From NCBI GenBank assembly GCA_002422865.1, contig DITN01000024.1, positions 1 to 8,531 of the forward strand: a DNA stretch of 8,531 nucleotides, written 5' to 3'. Positions within the stretch are counted from its first letter, which is position 1; each line of letters opens with the position of its first letter. This document shows, piece by piece, positions 1 through 5,466 of this stretch. The notes under the pieces are model-generated. The model was not told the origin of the DNA. It did no database searches and saw only the letters and a list, made by a program, of their open reading frames with translations. Position numbers and translations under genes: made by a program. Source of the stretch: Bacteroidetes bacterium UBA6183 (GTDB lineage Bacteria > Bacteroidota > Bacteroidia > UKL13-3).

Positions 1-712
1 CTTCACCCGATTTAATTTGGCCAGTTCTACGAATATCTAATCTAACAGACGCGTAAAATTTTAAGGCATTACCACCAGTAGTAGTCTCTGGGTTACCGAA
101 CAAAACACCTATTTTCATTCGAATTTGATTAATAAATATTACTGTCGGTTTACTCTTGCTAATTATGCCTGTTAGTTTTCTAAGAGCCTGGCTCATCAAC
201 CTAGCTTGCAAACCCATATGACTATCGCCCATATCACCATCAATTTCGGCCTGTGGAACCAGTGCCGCTACAGAATCTATGACGACTATATCAACGGCGT
301 TTGATCGGACTAAAGTCTCTGCTATTTCTAGAGCTTGTTCTCCGTTATCGGGCTGAGAAACTAATAAATTATCTGTGTCTACCCCAAGCTTACGTGCATA
401 AGCAGGGTCAAAAGCATGTTCAGCATCAATAAAAGCAGCCATGCCACCTTTTTTCTGTACTTGTGCAATGGCATGTTGTGCCAAAGTGGTTTTACCCGAT
501 GATTCAGGACCATAAATTTCTATAATTCGGCCTGTAGGGAAACCGCCAATTCCTAAAGCGATATCTAGTCCTAACGAACCTGTTGATATGGCTTCTACTC
601 CTTCAACAGTGCCACCATCTAATTTCATGATGGTACCTTTACCGTAAGTTTTTTCTAACTTATCAATGGTTAATTGAAGGGCTTTTAATTTTTCTTTGTT
701 GTCTGCGCTCAT
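1..712 (-). CDS. recA: RecA recombinase, C-terminal part beyond the window edge
   Basis: RecA forms ATP-dependent filaments on single-stranded DNA, drives homologous strand exchange and acts as co-protease in SOS signalling. The 237 residues present read as RecA throughout. Walker A GPESSGKT is at 68-75, the catalytic Glu is E98 in DAEH, Walker B IVVID ends at D146, loop L1 (EIDGDMGDSHMG) spans about 156-167, the NQIR glutamine is Q196, and loop L2 with GNPETTTGGNALKFY follows. The frame is open to the left edge, so about 100 C-terminal residues of a normal 340-350 are missing; this is the window boundary, not a truncation. The ATG at 712 gives MSADNKEKLK, the usual N-terminus for the phylum. 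The gene lies downstream of the helix-hairpin-helix gene on the same strand, 171 bp away, and has its own promoter-like box and a palindrome upstream. Family assignment is certain. Confidence 0.98.
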   Translation of the reverse strand, partial: MSADNKEKLKALQLTIDKLEKTYGKGTIMKLDGGTVEGVEAISTGSLGLDIALGIGGFPTGRIIEIYGPESSGKTTLAQHAIAQVQKKGGMAAFIDAEHAFDPAYARKLGVDTDNLLVSQPDNGEQALEIAETLVRSNAVDIVVIDSVAALVPQAEIDGDMGDSHMGLQARLMSQALRKLTGIISKSKPTVIFINQIRMKIGVLFGNPETTTGGNALKFYASVRLDIRRTGQIKSGE

Positions 713-764
713 ATGTGTTTTTTATTAGTTGTTTCTGTAAATCATTTTTCGAATTTCAATCAAT

Positions 765-772
765 CAAACCTA
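765..772 (-). promoter_or_regulatory. Candidate recA promoter -7 box
   Basis: Read on the minus strand this is TAGGTTTG, an exact match to the Bacteroidota -7 consensus TAnnTTTG. It would start transcription near 758 and give a leader of about 45 nt before the recA ATG. The -33 element is not a clear TTTG; that position is occupied by the inverted repeat at 784-802. A second, imperfect box (TTACTTTG, minus strand, 823-830) is less convincing. Confidence 0.5.
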
Positions 773-783
773 AAAACCATTTT

Positions 784-802
784 TTGCTAAATTTTTTAGC
801 AA
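784..802. promoter_or_regulatory. Perfect inverted repeat at the recA promoter, candidate operator
   Basis: The arms TTGCTAAA (784-791) and TTTAGCAA (795-802) are perfect 8-bp reverse complements around a 3-bp TTT centre. The centre lies about 35 bp upstream of the start of transcription predicted from the -7 box at 765-772, where a repressor or activator would normally bind. The symmetry and position are seen directly; the role as a damage-response operator is inferred from the gene it precedes. It could alternatively form a weak AT-rich hairpin in a read-through transcript. Confidence 0.4.
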
Positions 803-837
803 CTATTTTCAATTTGATGCTACAAAGTAACGCATAC

Positions 838-862
838 CACTTCGCAACCTATCTGCGAAGTG
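838..862 (-). terminator. Hairpin between the HhH gene and recA, possible terminator
   Basis: CACTTCGCA (838-846) and TGCGAAGTG (854-862) are perfect 9-bp reverse complements with a 7-nt loop. It lies 21 bp beyond the stop codon of the helix-hairpin-helix gene. It is the most GC-rich structure in this spacer and would form a stable RNA hairpin. No U-run follows it on the minus strand, so a classical intrinsic terminator is not fully supported. It could instead be an RNA-processing or end-stabilising hairpin, or a protein site upstream of recA. Confidence 0.4.
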
Positions 863-883
863 CCAATTATTTTCAAAAAAATT

Positions 884-1789
884 TCAATCAAGTTTTAAAT
901 AAGGCAATAGTTTTTGGTAGGAACTATCAGGTAAAAGTATCACCTGTTTCAAGTCTTCAACACGTTTAAAAGCACCATGGTGCTTGCGGTAATTAATGAT
1001 TGCTGATGCTGTTTTAAAACGTAAATAAGGATTTAACTTTAACTCATCGTAAGTAATGCTGTTAATGGGTAAATATCTAACTTTACTTACATCAACATAA
1101 ATCTTCCCGTTTAGTTCTTCCAGCAAAAACTCATCGATACCCCAAATTTCTGTTAATTGTTCAACCCTAAAAAAACCACCCAAACGGTTGCGGTAATCAA
1201 TAATTTTTGAAGCCATTTTAGGACCTATTCCATACAATTCAACCAACTGTAAAGAGTCAGCCGTATTTAATTCAACCGGCACAAAAGCTTTTTTCTCTTT
1301 GGTGGCATATTGGTTTGGTTTGAATTGGGATTGATACTCCTCTTCCTTATCCAATTGCACATAAGGCAACAAGGTTGAAATAAAATTACTGTCTACATTA
1401 AATATGCGGTATAAATCTTCGGGCTTTTTAAACTCACCACCCTTGTTGCGGTAATTAATAATGTTGCGTGCTGTTTTAGCGGCAAAACCCAAACTAATCA
1501 AGGTGGCCGAGTCGGCAGTATTGGGGTTAAAATAAAATAAGGAGTTACTTGAACCTTCAATAGGTTGAGGCAATGAATCGTTTAGGTAGGACTCCTGCTT
1601 TTCTTTTGCGGCCACAAGCGTAGTAATAGAAAAATCTATGGGTTCAGGAGGGAAGACCCACTTGTACAACATGGGTGCAAATAATGCAATGGCTATTAAA
1701 ACCAATAAGACATAAATGCCTTTACGTTCACTTTTACTAAATACGAAGTACTGTTTTAAAAAGTGGCTAGTTCTTTTTATCCCTTTCAT
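884..1789 (-). CDS. Membrane-anchored protein with three ComEA-like helix-hairpin-helix repeats
   Basis: The protein has 301 residues. A basic N-terminus (1-24) precedes one membrane helix at about 25-44 (GIYVLLVLIAIALFAPMLYKW region), and a linker leads to three repeats of about 60 residues. These start at FNPNTADSATL (87), VELNTADSLQL (172) and LPINSITYDEL (240), and each contains a helix ending NYR/DYR followed by GG/HG-x-F-(K/F)-(K/R). Such helix-hairpin-helix units bind the DNA backbone without sequence preference, as in ComEA of DNA-uptake systems. Only the middle repeat has a canonical GIGP turn; repeat 1 reads LGFAAK and repeat 3 NPYLRF, so these may be structural rather than DNA-binding. 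By the positive-inside rule the repeats face the periplasm. The ATG overlaps the 3' end of a small upstream ORF, suggesting coupled translation. DNA-uptake function is inference; no other competence gene is visible. Confidence 0.9.
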   Translation of the reverse strand: MKGIKRTSHFLKQYFVFSKSERKGIYVLLVLIAIALFAPMLYKWVFPPEPIDFSITTLVAAKEKQESYLNDSLPQPIEGSSNSLFYFNPNTADSATLISLGFAAKTARNIINYRNKGGEFKKPEDLYRIFNVDSNFISTLLPYVQLDKEEEYQSQFKPNQYATKEKKAFVPVELNTADSLQLVELYGIGPKMASKIIDYRNRLGGFFRVEQLTEIWGIDEFLLEELNGKIYVDVSKVRYLPINSITYDELKLNPYLRFKTASAIINYRKHHGAFKRVEDLKQVILLPDSSYQKLLPYLKLD

Positions 1790-1916
1790 CGCGTTCTTTT
1801 TGGAATCTTCTAATAAAGAAGTAATATAGCAATACCGCTACAAAGATTCCAAAAAAAGTTTCGGTAGCCATCCAAATCCAAAAATTATCGCCCCAATTGG
1901 TTGCTTGTAAAATCAT
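1767..1916 (-). CDS. Small single-pass membrane protein (49 residues), hypothetical
   Basis: A complete ORF begins at the ATG at 1916 (MILQATNWGDNF) and ends at a TAG at 1767-1769. It encodes one hydrophobic, aromatic-rich helix at about residues 13-35 (WIWMATETFFGIFVAVLLYYFF) and a strongly charged tail rich in K, R, E and D. This is the layout of a real small inner-membrane protein rather than random sequence. Its last 23 bp overlap the start of the helix-hairpin-helix gene in another frame, and it fills what would otherwise be a long leader, so the two are probably co-transcribed and translationally coupled. No function can be assigned. The main doubt is its size; no Shine-Dalgarno sequence is seen. 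Confidence 0.55.
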   Translation of the reverse strand: MILQATNWGDNFWIWMATETFFGIFVAVLLYYFFIRRFQKERDERDKKN

Positions 1917-1991
1917 GATACAAAGATGCGTTTTTATGGGTAATTATTGAAGCAAAGTTGGGTTGAATGTCTAAGAAATACCTTTTCTAAA

Positions 1992-2012
1992 CTACAAATA
2001 AACGGTTTGTAG
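1992..2012 (-). terminator. Weak inverted repeat downstream of higA, possible terminator
   Basis: CTACAAA (1992-1998) and TTTGTAG (2006-2012) form a perfect 7-bp stem with a 7-nt loop, about 50 bp past the antitoxin stop codon and 76 bp before the small membrane ORF. The stem is AT-rich and only a short TTTAG follows on the minus strand, so termination is a tentative reading. The rest of 1917-2063 shows no gene and no exact -7 box; CATCTTTG just upstream of the small ORF is one mismatch from consensus. Confidence 0.25.
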
Positions 2013-2063
2013 GTCTGATCTTTTGCAAGTAAAAACTTATAGACTACAATTTTAATGCGGGAA

Positions 2064-2420
2064 CTAATATTCTTTAACCAAAACTTCAGCAGGAATATGT
2101 AACGCATCCTGAATCTTACGAATCATCTCTAACGTAAGTTTTCTTTTTCTATTCAAAACCTCACTTACTCGACCTTTGTGGCCAATAATATTTTCTAAAT
2201 CGCGTTGCTTATAACCCATTTGCTCCATCCTAAATTTAATTGCTTCTATTGGATCTGGAGCATCAATTGGATATTTTTCGTTTTCATATTTTTCGATGAG
2301 AAGAGTAAGAATTTCTAACTCATCACCCTCTTTGGTTCCAGGACGAGCATCAAATATTTGTTCTAAGCGAAGCATTGCTTGCTTGTAATCTTTTGCGTTT
2401 TTTATTGGCTTGATATCCAT
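2064..2420 (-). CDS. higA: HigA-type antitoxin, XRE-family transcriptional regulator
   Basis: This is the antitoxin of a type II toxin-antitoxin pair, expected to bind and neutralise the HigB RNase and to repress its own operon. It has 118 residues. The N-terminal part (1-55) is an acidic helical segment of the kind found in the longer HigA family, with LEILTLLIEKYENEKYPI. An XRE helix-turn-helix follows at about 58-112, with QRDLENIIGHKGRVSEVLNRKR covering the turn and recognition helix. The start is the ATG at 2420 because AGGAG lies 6 bp upstream and the product begins like family members. A longer in-frame start at 2528 would overlap the toxin gene by 92 bp and is not credible. The gene starts 16 bp after the toxin stop, the toxin-first order typical of higBA. 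Family assignment is strong; antitoxin activity follows from the pairing. Confidence 0.93.
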   Translation of the reverse strand: MDIKPIKNAKDYKQAMLRLEQIFDARPGTKEGDELEILTLLIEKYENEKYPIDAPDPIEAIKFRMEQMGYKQRDLENIIGHKGRVSEVLNRKRKLTLEMIRKIQDALHIPAEVLVKEY

Positions 2421-2436
2421 TACTTGCTCCTTTTTT

Positions 2437-2730
2437 TTAAACTTTGGTTGCATCAATTTTATCGTATTCAGTGTGTGTACCAATAAACCTGATCCAAACC
2501 ATGCCAAACTTGTAATTGATTTTAACAATTAAGCGATAGTTATTTCCTTTAATATTAAAGACAACACGATTATCCTCCAGAAAACTTGCGCTTGGATAAT
2601 TCTTTTTAATATCATTCGGGGTTCTCCAAATTGCCGATGAAGCCTCTTCATACCAGGCCTTCAATTGTTGCTCGCAATCATTGTGGTCTTCCCAAAACTC
2701 TTTTAGTGTTTTCTTTGCTATTACTCTCAC
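2437..2730 (-). CDS. higB: HigB-type mRNA interferase toxin
   Basis: The protein has 97 residues, the usual length for the HigB toxin family, which belongs to the RelE-like fold and cleaves mRNA on translating ribosomes. The signature is clear: MRVIAKKTLKEFWEDH at the start, LKAWYEEA at 23-30, and the C-terminal strands RVVFNIKGNNYRLIVKINY (55-73) and VWIRFIGTHTEYDKID (78-93), where the basic and His residues typical of the active surface lie. The start is a GTG at 2728-2730; an in-frame stop lies only 12 bp upstream and no ATG is available. It is the first gene of a two-gene operon with the antitoxin. A perfect palindrome and a -7 box lie just upstream, consistent with autorepression by the complex. 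All family blocks are intact, so the toxin is probably functional. Confidence 0.94.
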   Translation of the reverse strand: MRVIAKKTLKEFWEDHNDCEQQLKAWYEEASSAIWRTPNDIKKNYPSASFLEDNRVVFNIKGNNYRLIVKINYKFGMVWIRFIGTHTEYDKIDATKV

Positions 2731-2747
2731 TATCGGTATTTACCATA

Positions 2748-2755
2748 CAAATGTA
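2748..2755 (-). promoter_or_regulatory. higBA promoter -7 box
   Basis: On the minus strand this reads TACATTTG, an exact match to TAnnTTTG. Transcription would begin roughly 14 nt before the GTG start of higB, a very short leader. No good -33 TTTG is seen at the expected distance (the minus strand reads GTTC or TGTT there), so the promoter may be weak. The operator lies between the two elements. Confidence 0.6.
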
Positions 2756-2762
2756 ATAAATA

Positions 2763-2777
2763 TTCCCAATTTGGGAA
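2763..2777. promoter_or_regulatory. Perfect palindrome upstream of higBA, probable HigA operator
   Basis: TTCCCAA (2763-2769) and TTGGGAA (2771-2777) are perfect 7-bp arms around a single T. The site begins 7 bp upstream of the -7 box, in the spacer between the two promoter elements, where binding would block RNA polymerase. HigA antitoxins commonly repress their own operon through such short palindromes. The symmetry and position are direct observations; binding is inferred. Confidence 0.65.
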
Positions 2778-2814
2778 CACCTAACACATTTTTAACTTTA
2801 TTAATTAATAACAA

Positions 2815-3723
2815 TTAAACAGAAGCCGCTGACAATTGTTGGGCAACAATAGCCAAACCTTGTTCAAACGTATGTGGTTTATAACCCAATTCTGTTTTGG
2901 CCTTATCAATAATAAACCCTGTAATTGGCGGACGTTTAGCAGGCTGTTTTATGCCTTCGCTGGTACTTAAGTTTAGCAAACTTTTATCTAAGTTAAAGTA
3001 TGCTGCCACACGGTATACCAAATCAAATACACTCATAAAATCGCTGCCACTTATGTTGTAAATGCCTTGGGCTTTTTTATCGGCAGCCAATACGCAACCT
3101 TGCGCCAAATCTTCAGCAAGCGTTGGTGTGCGGAACTGATCGCCAACTACATTTAACGATTTGCCTTGCTCTAAATTGGTTTTAGCCCAAAGCACAATAT
3201 TGCTTCTGCTCATATCATGTACCACACCATACACCAACACCGTGCGCAGTATAGCCCAGCTTTTACTTTCGGCTTGTATAATTTGCTCTGCTTTTAGTTT
3301 GCTGTTACCATAATAACTCAATGGCTTAGGTACTTCTGTTTCCAAAACAGGGCCGTGGGTTCCATCAAAAATAAAATCAGTGGATAAGTGAACCAAGTGC
3401 ACTTGATTTAGGTTACAGGCATCAACCAAATATTTTACCGCATGTACATTCAACGCATCACAACCATTGTGGTCGCTTTCGCAAGCATCTACATTGGTCA
3501 TGGCCGCAGTATTAATTACCACATCCGGTTTATGTTGTGCTATAACCGTTTTTACCTCGGTTTCGTTGGTAATATCTAAGGTTTGGTAAGTGTACCCTGT
3601 TTTATCGGTATACCTATCCTCTCCTCTGGCGGTGGCAATTAATTCAATATCTGTGCGTGTTTTGTAATAGTCGGTTAGCTTTTGCCCTAACAAACCATTA
3701 CTTCCTGTAACAAGTACTTTCAT
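2815..3723 (-). CDS. RmlD-like SDR-family NAD(P)-dependent sugar-nucleotide reductase
   Basis: The protein has 302 residues and an N-terminal Rossmann fold: MKVLVTGSNGLLG carries the dinucleotide-binding TGxxGxxG motif at 6-13. It has the NTAAMTNVDACE block at 71-82, STD at 114-116 and the catalytic YGNSK at 138-142 (Tyr138, Lys142), with a C-terminal substrate lobe ending near RPPITGF and LGYKP. The closest well-known family is dTDP-4-dehydrorhamnose reductase, which makes dTDP-L-rhamnose. No rmlA, rmlB or rmlC lies nearby, and many RmlD-like enzymes in this phylum act on other substrates, so the exact reaction is left open and no symbol is given. The start is the ATG at 3723; a longer frame from 3768 would run through the HTH gene. 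It follows the HTH gene by 16 bp, so the two are probably co-transcribed. Confidence 0.88.
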   Translation of the reverse strand: MKVLVTGSNGLLGQKLTDYYKTRTDIELIATARGEDRYTDKTGYTYQTLDITNETEVKTVIAQHKPDVVINTAAMTNVDACESDHNGCDALNVHAVKYLVDACNLNQVHLVHLSTDFIFDGTHGPVLETEVPKPLSYYGNSKLKAEQIIQAESKSWAILRTVLVYGVVHDMSRSNIVLWAKTNLEQGKSLNVVGDQFRTPTLAEDLAQGCVLAADKKAQGIYNISGSDFMSVFDLVYRVAAYFNLDKSLLNLSTSEGIKQPAKRPPITGFIIDKAKTELGYKPHTFEQGLAIVAQQLSAASV

Positions 3724-3739
3724 GGTGCAATGATAAAAT

Positions 3740-3946
3740 TTATTCTGATTTGTATTCCAAAATATCACCGGGTTGGCAATCTAATACTCTACAAATAGCC
3801 TCTAATGTAGAAAAACGTATGGCTTTTGCTTTACCTGTTTTTAATATAGATAAGTTAGATAAAGTAATATCAACTTTTTCTGACAACTCATTTAGGCTCA
3901 TTTTGCGCTTCGCCATCATCACGTCTAAATTTATAACTATTGCCAT
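3740..3946 (-). CDS. Small YozG-like helix-turn-helix regulator
   Basis: The protein has 68 residues and is essentially one Cro/CI-type helix-turn-helix domain. MSLNELSEKVDITLSNLSIL (16-35) covers helices 1-3, with DITLSNLSILKTGKAKAIR leading into the conserved FSTLEAICRVLDCQPGDILEY (45-65). This tail is typical of the YozG-type regulators that are repeatedly encoded beside DUF2975 membrane proteins. Its ATG lies 2 bp after the stop of the DUF2975 gene, so the two are co-translated. It probably binds DNA as a dimer; the 11-bp inverted repeat upstream of the DUF2975 gene is a natural candidate site. The signal it responds to is unknown. Confidence 0.9.
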   Translation of the reverse strand: MAIVINLDVMMAKRKMSLNELSEKVDITLSNLSILKTGKAKAIRFSTLEAICRVLDCQPGDILEYKSE

Positions 3947-3948
3947 GA

Positions 3949-4572
3949 TTAAACTGTTAAATCGTATTCCTGTTTTAATTTCATACCATACCTAAACACT
4001 TCAACCAATATTAAAATCAATACCATATAAAGCACACCAGAAAACATAGAATAGTCGTAATTGAAAGCTACATATTTATCTGTTGAAATTATTTCTTGAC
4101 CGACTAAATCGGCAAATAACATATTTTTAATCAATTGTATTATGGGTGATATCCCTATAACTGAAGCAATCAACCTCAACCTTTTTATGTTGGCACCAAC
4201 AAAAACATTTTCGGATTTTAACGACTTAAAAATAGACAATAATAACCAAGTGAAATATAGCCAAACAAGTTGACCTATCACATTCAGCACAACTAATACA
4301 ATTGCTTTTGTGTTCATAAAAGAGGTGTTGTTAAAAACAATCGCTCCATGTGTGTTGGTCATATCAAACAACCTAACTTCACCAAAAGTTGTTGCGTTTT
4401 TAGTAACACGAGTCATAAAATCAATTGGAATTAACCTAACCTCTCCATACAATAAAGGTGAGGGAAATAAGCTTTGAAATGTTGTGAGCCCGACAACAAC
4501 AATATGTATTACAAACCCAACTAAGGTAGCCCAATAAAGAACTTTAATGGTTTTAAGATTATTTGTTTCCAT
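3949..4572 (-). CDS. DUF2975 family four-helix membrane protein
   Basis: The protein has 207 residues and four predicted membrane helices at about 11-32, 91-115, 134-154 and 178-195, with a soluble loop between the first two (about 33-88). The blocks typical of DUF2975 proteins are present: ENVFVGANIKRLRLIA (121-136) before helix 3, and the C-terminal EVFRYGMKLKQEYDLTV (191-207). The function of the family is unknown. The constant partnership with a small YozG-like HTH, seen here with a 2-bp gap, suggests that the membrane protein senses something or sequesters the regulator. Transcription probably starts from the box at 4588-4595, giving a leader of only about 10 nt. It heads a run that continues through the HTH gene and perhaps the dehydrogenase. 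Confidence 0.88.
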   Translation of the reverse strand: METNNLKTIKVLYWATLVGFVIHIVVVGLTTFQSLFPSPLLYGEVRLIPIDFMTRVTKNATTFGEVRLFDMTNTHGAIVFNNTSFMNTKAIVLVVLNVIGQLVWLYFTWLLLSIFKSLKSENVFVGANIKRLRLIASVIGISPIIQLIKNMLFADLVGQEIISTDKYVAFNYDYSMFSGVLYMVLILILVEVFRYGMKLKQEYDLTV

Positions 4573-4587
4573 GTTTTTTATTTAGTT

Positions 4588-4595
4588 CAAATATA
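4588..4595 (-). promoter_or_regulatory. Promoter -7 box for the DUF2975/HTH operon
   Basis: On the minus strand this reads TATATTTG, an exact TAnnTTTG match, 16 bp upstream of the ATG. A TTG lies 18 bp further upstream (minus strand, 4614-4616) as a possible -33 element. That TTG falls inside the left arm of the inverted repeat 4608-4635, so a protein bound there would cover it. Confidence 0.6.
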
Positions 4596-4607
4596 TGTAA
4601 ATTAAAC

Positions 4608-4635
4608 GAATAACAATATTTTTTTATTGTTATTC
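4608..4635. promoter_or_regulatory. Perfect 11-bp inverted repeat upstream of DUF2975/HTH, candidate operator
   Basis: GAATAACAATA (4608-4618) and TATTGTTATTC (4625-4635) are perfect 11-bp reverse complements separated by six T. The repeat overlaps the -33 region of the promoter at 4588-4595, as expected for a dimeric autoregulator. It also lies 33 bp past the stop of the outer-membrane protein gene on the same strand, so a terminator is the alternative. The all-AT-rich stem and the lack of a following T-run make that less likely. Confidence 0.45.
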
Positions 4636-4668
4636 AATAAACACTTAAATAAAAAACTGGATACTTTC

Positions 4669-5307
4669 TTACTCCAACCTGTAATAAACAGAAGCTCCTA
4701 AACCAAGGTTCAGGTAGTTAACGGAAGCAGATGTAACATTTAAAATATTATAAGCCATGTTGGGTTCAACCCTAAAAGTAGTTCGATTTAAATTATACTC
4801 AACACCAAAAGAAAACAAACCAGAAATAAACTGACTAGAAACAGCAGTGGTATATCTTTTTGTTTCCTTGTTTAAATTATTCTTGTCTTGGTATGTAATA
4901 TGTGAATTTACACGGTACGAAAAACTGTATGCCGCCCCCACGTTAAATCCATACTTGAGTTTATTACCGGTATAAAAAGATAACAACAAAGGCACTTGGC
5001 TAATTTTATCATAAGACTCCACGCTTATTGGAGTTAAATCCGTTGCGTCTCTATATCTTAACCGAGATAAATCAGCTTTTGATCCTTGATTTTGGTGATT
5101 GAAACCACTAATTAAAGAGAAGTTTTGGTTCAAATCGTACTTAAGCCTCACGCCAAGTTGATAGCCAATCCATGGCTCTACAAAATTAGGCCTGGCTTGA
5201 AGTCCGGTAAAATCTAAAGAGGAGTTGATACCTATAGAAAAGGGTGTTTGAGAAAAAGTAGTTATGCCTAAAAGAGTGGCGAGTAATAGCAGTAATTGTT
5301 TCATCAT
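4669..5307 (-). CDS. Secreted outer-membrane beta-barrel protein (PorT/OMP_b-brl_2-like)
   Basis: Read from the ATG at 5307 the protein has 212 residues. A signal peptide is obvious: MMKQLLLLLATLLGITTFSQ, with cleavage expected near residue 20. The mature part is made of alternating short amphipathic strands (for example FSIGINSSLDF, YQLGVRLKYDL, FSLISGFNHQNQG) and ends in the aromatic YYRLE. The YDKISQVPLLLSFY block (99-112) matches the family pattern in which 'IP-LL-Y' follows a tyrosine-containing strand in small outer-membrane barrels of this phylum. An in-frame ATG at 5346 would add 13 non-signal residues, and the ATG at 5304 differs by one residue; 5307 or 5304 is preferred because it places the signal peptide at the terminus. 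The role of these barrels is mostly unknown. The gene is divergent from miaB, and no clear -7 box was found for it. Confidence 0.85.
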   Translation of the reverse strand: MMKQLLLLLATLLGITTFSQTPFSIGINSSLDFTGLQARPNFVEPWIGYQLGVRLKYDLNQNFSLISGFNHQNQGSKADLSRLRYRDATDLTPISVESYDKISQVPLLLSFYTGNKLKYGFNVGAAYSFSYRVNSHITYQDKNNLNKETKRYTTAVSSQFISGLFSFGVEYNLNRTTFRVEPNMAYNILNVTSASVNYLNLGLGASVYYRLE

Positions 5308-5412
5308 GGTGTTGGTTATTGGGTGGAATTTAGCATTTAGCAACATTTAAACCAATTGTTACCGATTGAGTTATTGAATATTAAAATACAAATGGTTTTA
5401 ACCGAAAAATAG

Positions 5413-5427
5413 CTGACAGTCTGTCAG
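5413..5427. promoter_or_regulatory. Perfect palindrome in the miaB promoter, candidate operator
   Basis: CTGACAG (5413-5419), a single T, then CTGTCAG (5421-5427) form a perfect 15-bp palindrome. It ends 9 bp before the -7 box and covers the position where the -33 element should be. The compact symmetry is that of a site for a dimeric regulator. It may control the miaB operon, the divergent outer-membrane gene, or both. The regulator is unknown. Confidence 0.55.
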
Positions 5428-5436
5428 AAATTCTTT

Positions 5437-5444
5437 TATATTTG
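5437..5444 (+). promoter_or_regulatory. miaB operon promoter -7 box
   Basis: TATATTTG is an exact match to TAnnTTTG and is followed by GCACC, a context often seen in this phylum. It lies 22 bp before the miaB ATG and implies a leader of roughly 15 nt. No separate TTTG is found at -33; the palindrome at 5413-5427 occupies that place. Confidence 0.7.
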
Positions 5445-5466
5445 CACCTCGAAAATTCAAATACAA

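Noticed and set aside
752..891. 12-bp direct repeat AATTTCAATCAA at 752-763 and 880-891
   Set aside because: It is short and AT-rich in AT-rich DNA, with one copy overlapping the HhH stop codon; nothing indicates an attachment site or mobile element between the copies.
715..969. 84-residue plus-strand ORF upstream of recA
   Set aside because: It runs antisense across the recA promoter region and the 3' end of the HhH gene, has low-complexity Phe/Asn-rich content and no domain-like pattern.
2421..2528. N-terminal extension of the antitoxin to an ATG at 2528
   Set aside because: It would overlap the toxin gene by 92 bp; the ATG at 2420 has a good Shine-Dalgarno and matches the family's N-terminus.
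2064..2730. higBA as a sign of a mobile island
   Set aside because: No integrase, transposase, terminal repeats or tRNA is near, and base composition looks like the surroundings; toxin-antitoxin pairs often sit alone in chromosomes.
2798..2811. 14-bp palindrome TTATTAATTAATAA after the dehydrogenase gene
   Set aside because: It consists only of A and T in an AT-rich spacer, so chance is likely; it would make a very weak hairpin.
3724..3768. Longer start for the dehydrogenase
   Set aside because: The 15 extra residues lie within the HTH gene and precede the canonical MKVLVTG start of the Rossmann fold.
3750..3995. 81-residue plus-strand ORF
   Set aside because: It is an antisense shadow of the HTH gene and the end of the DUF2975 gene.
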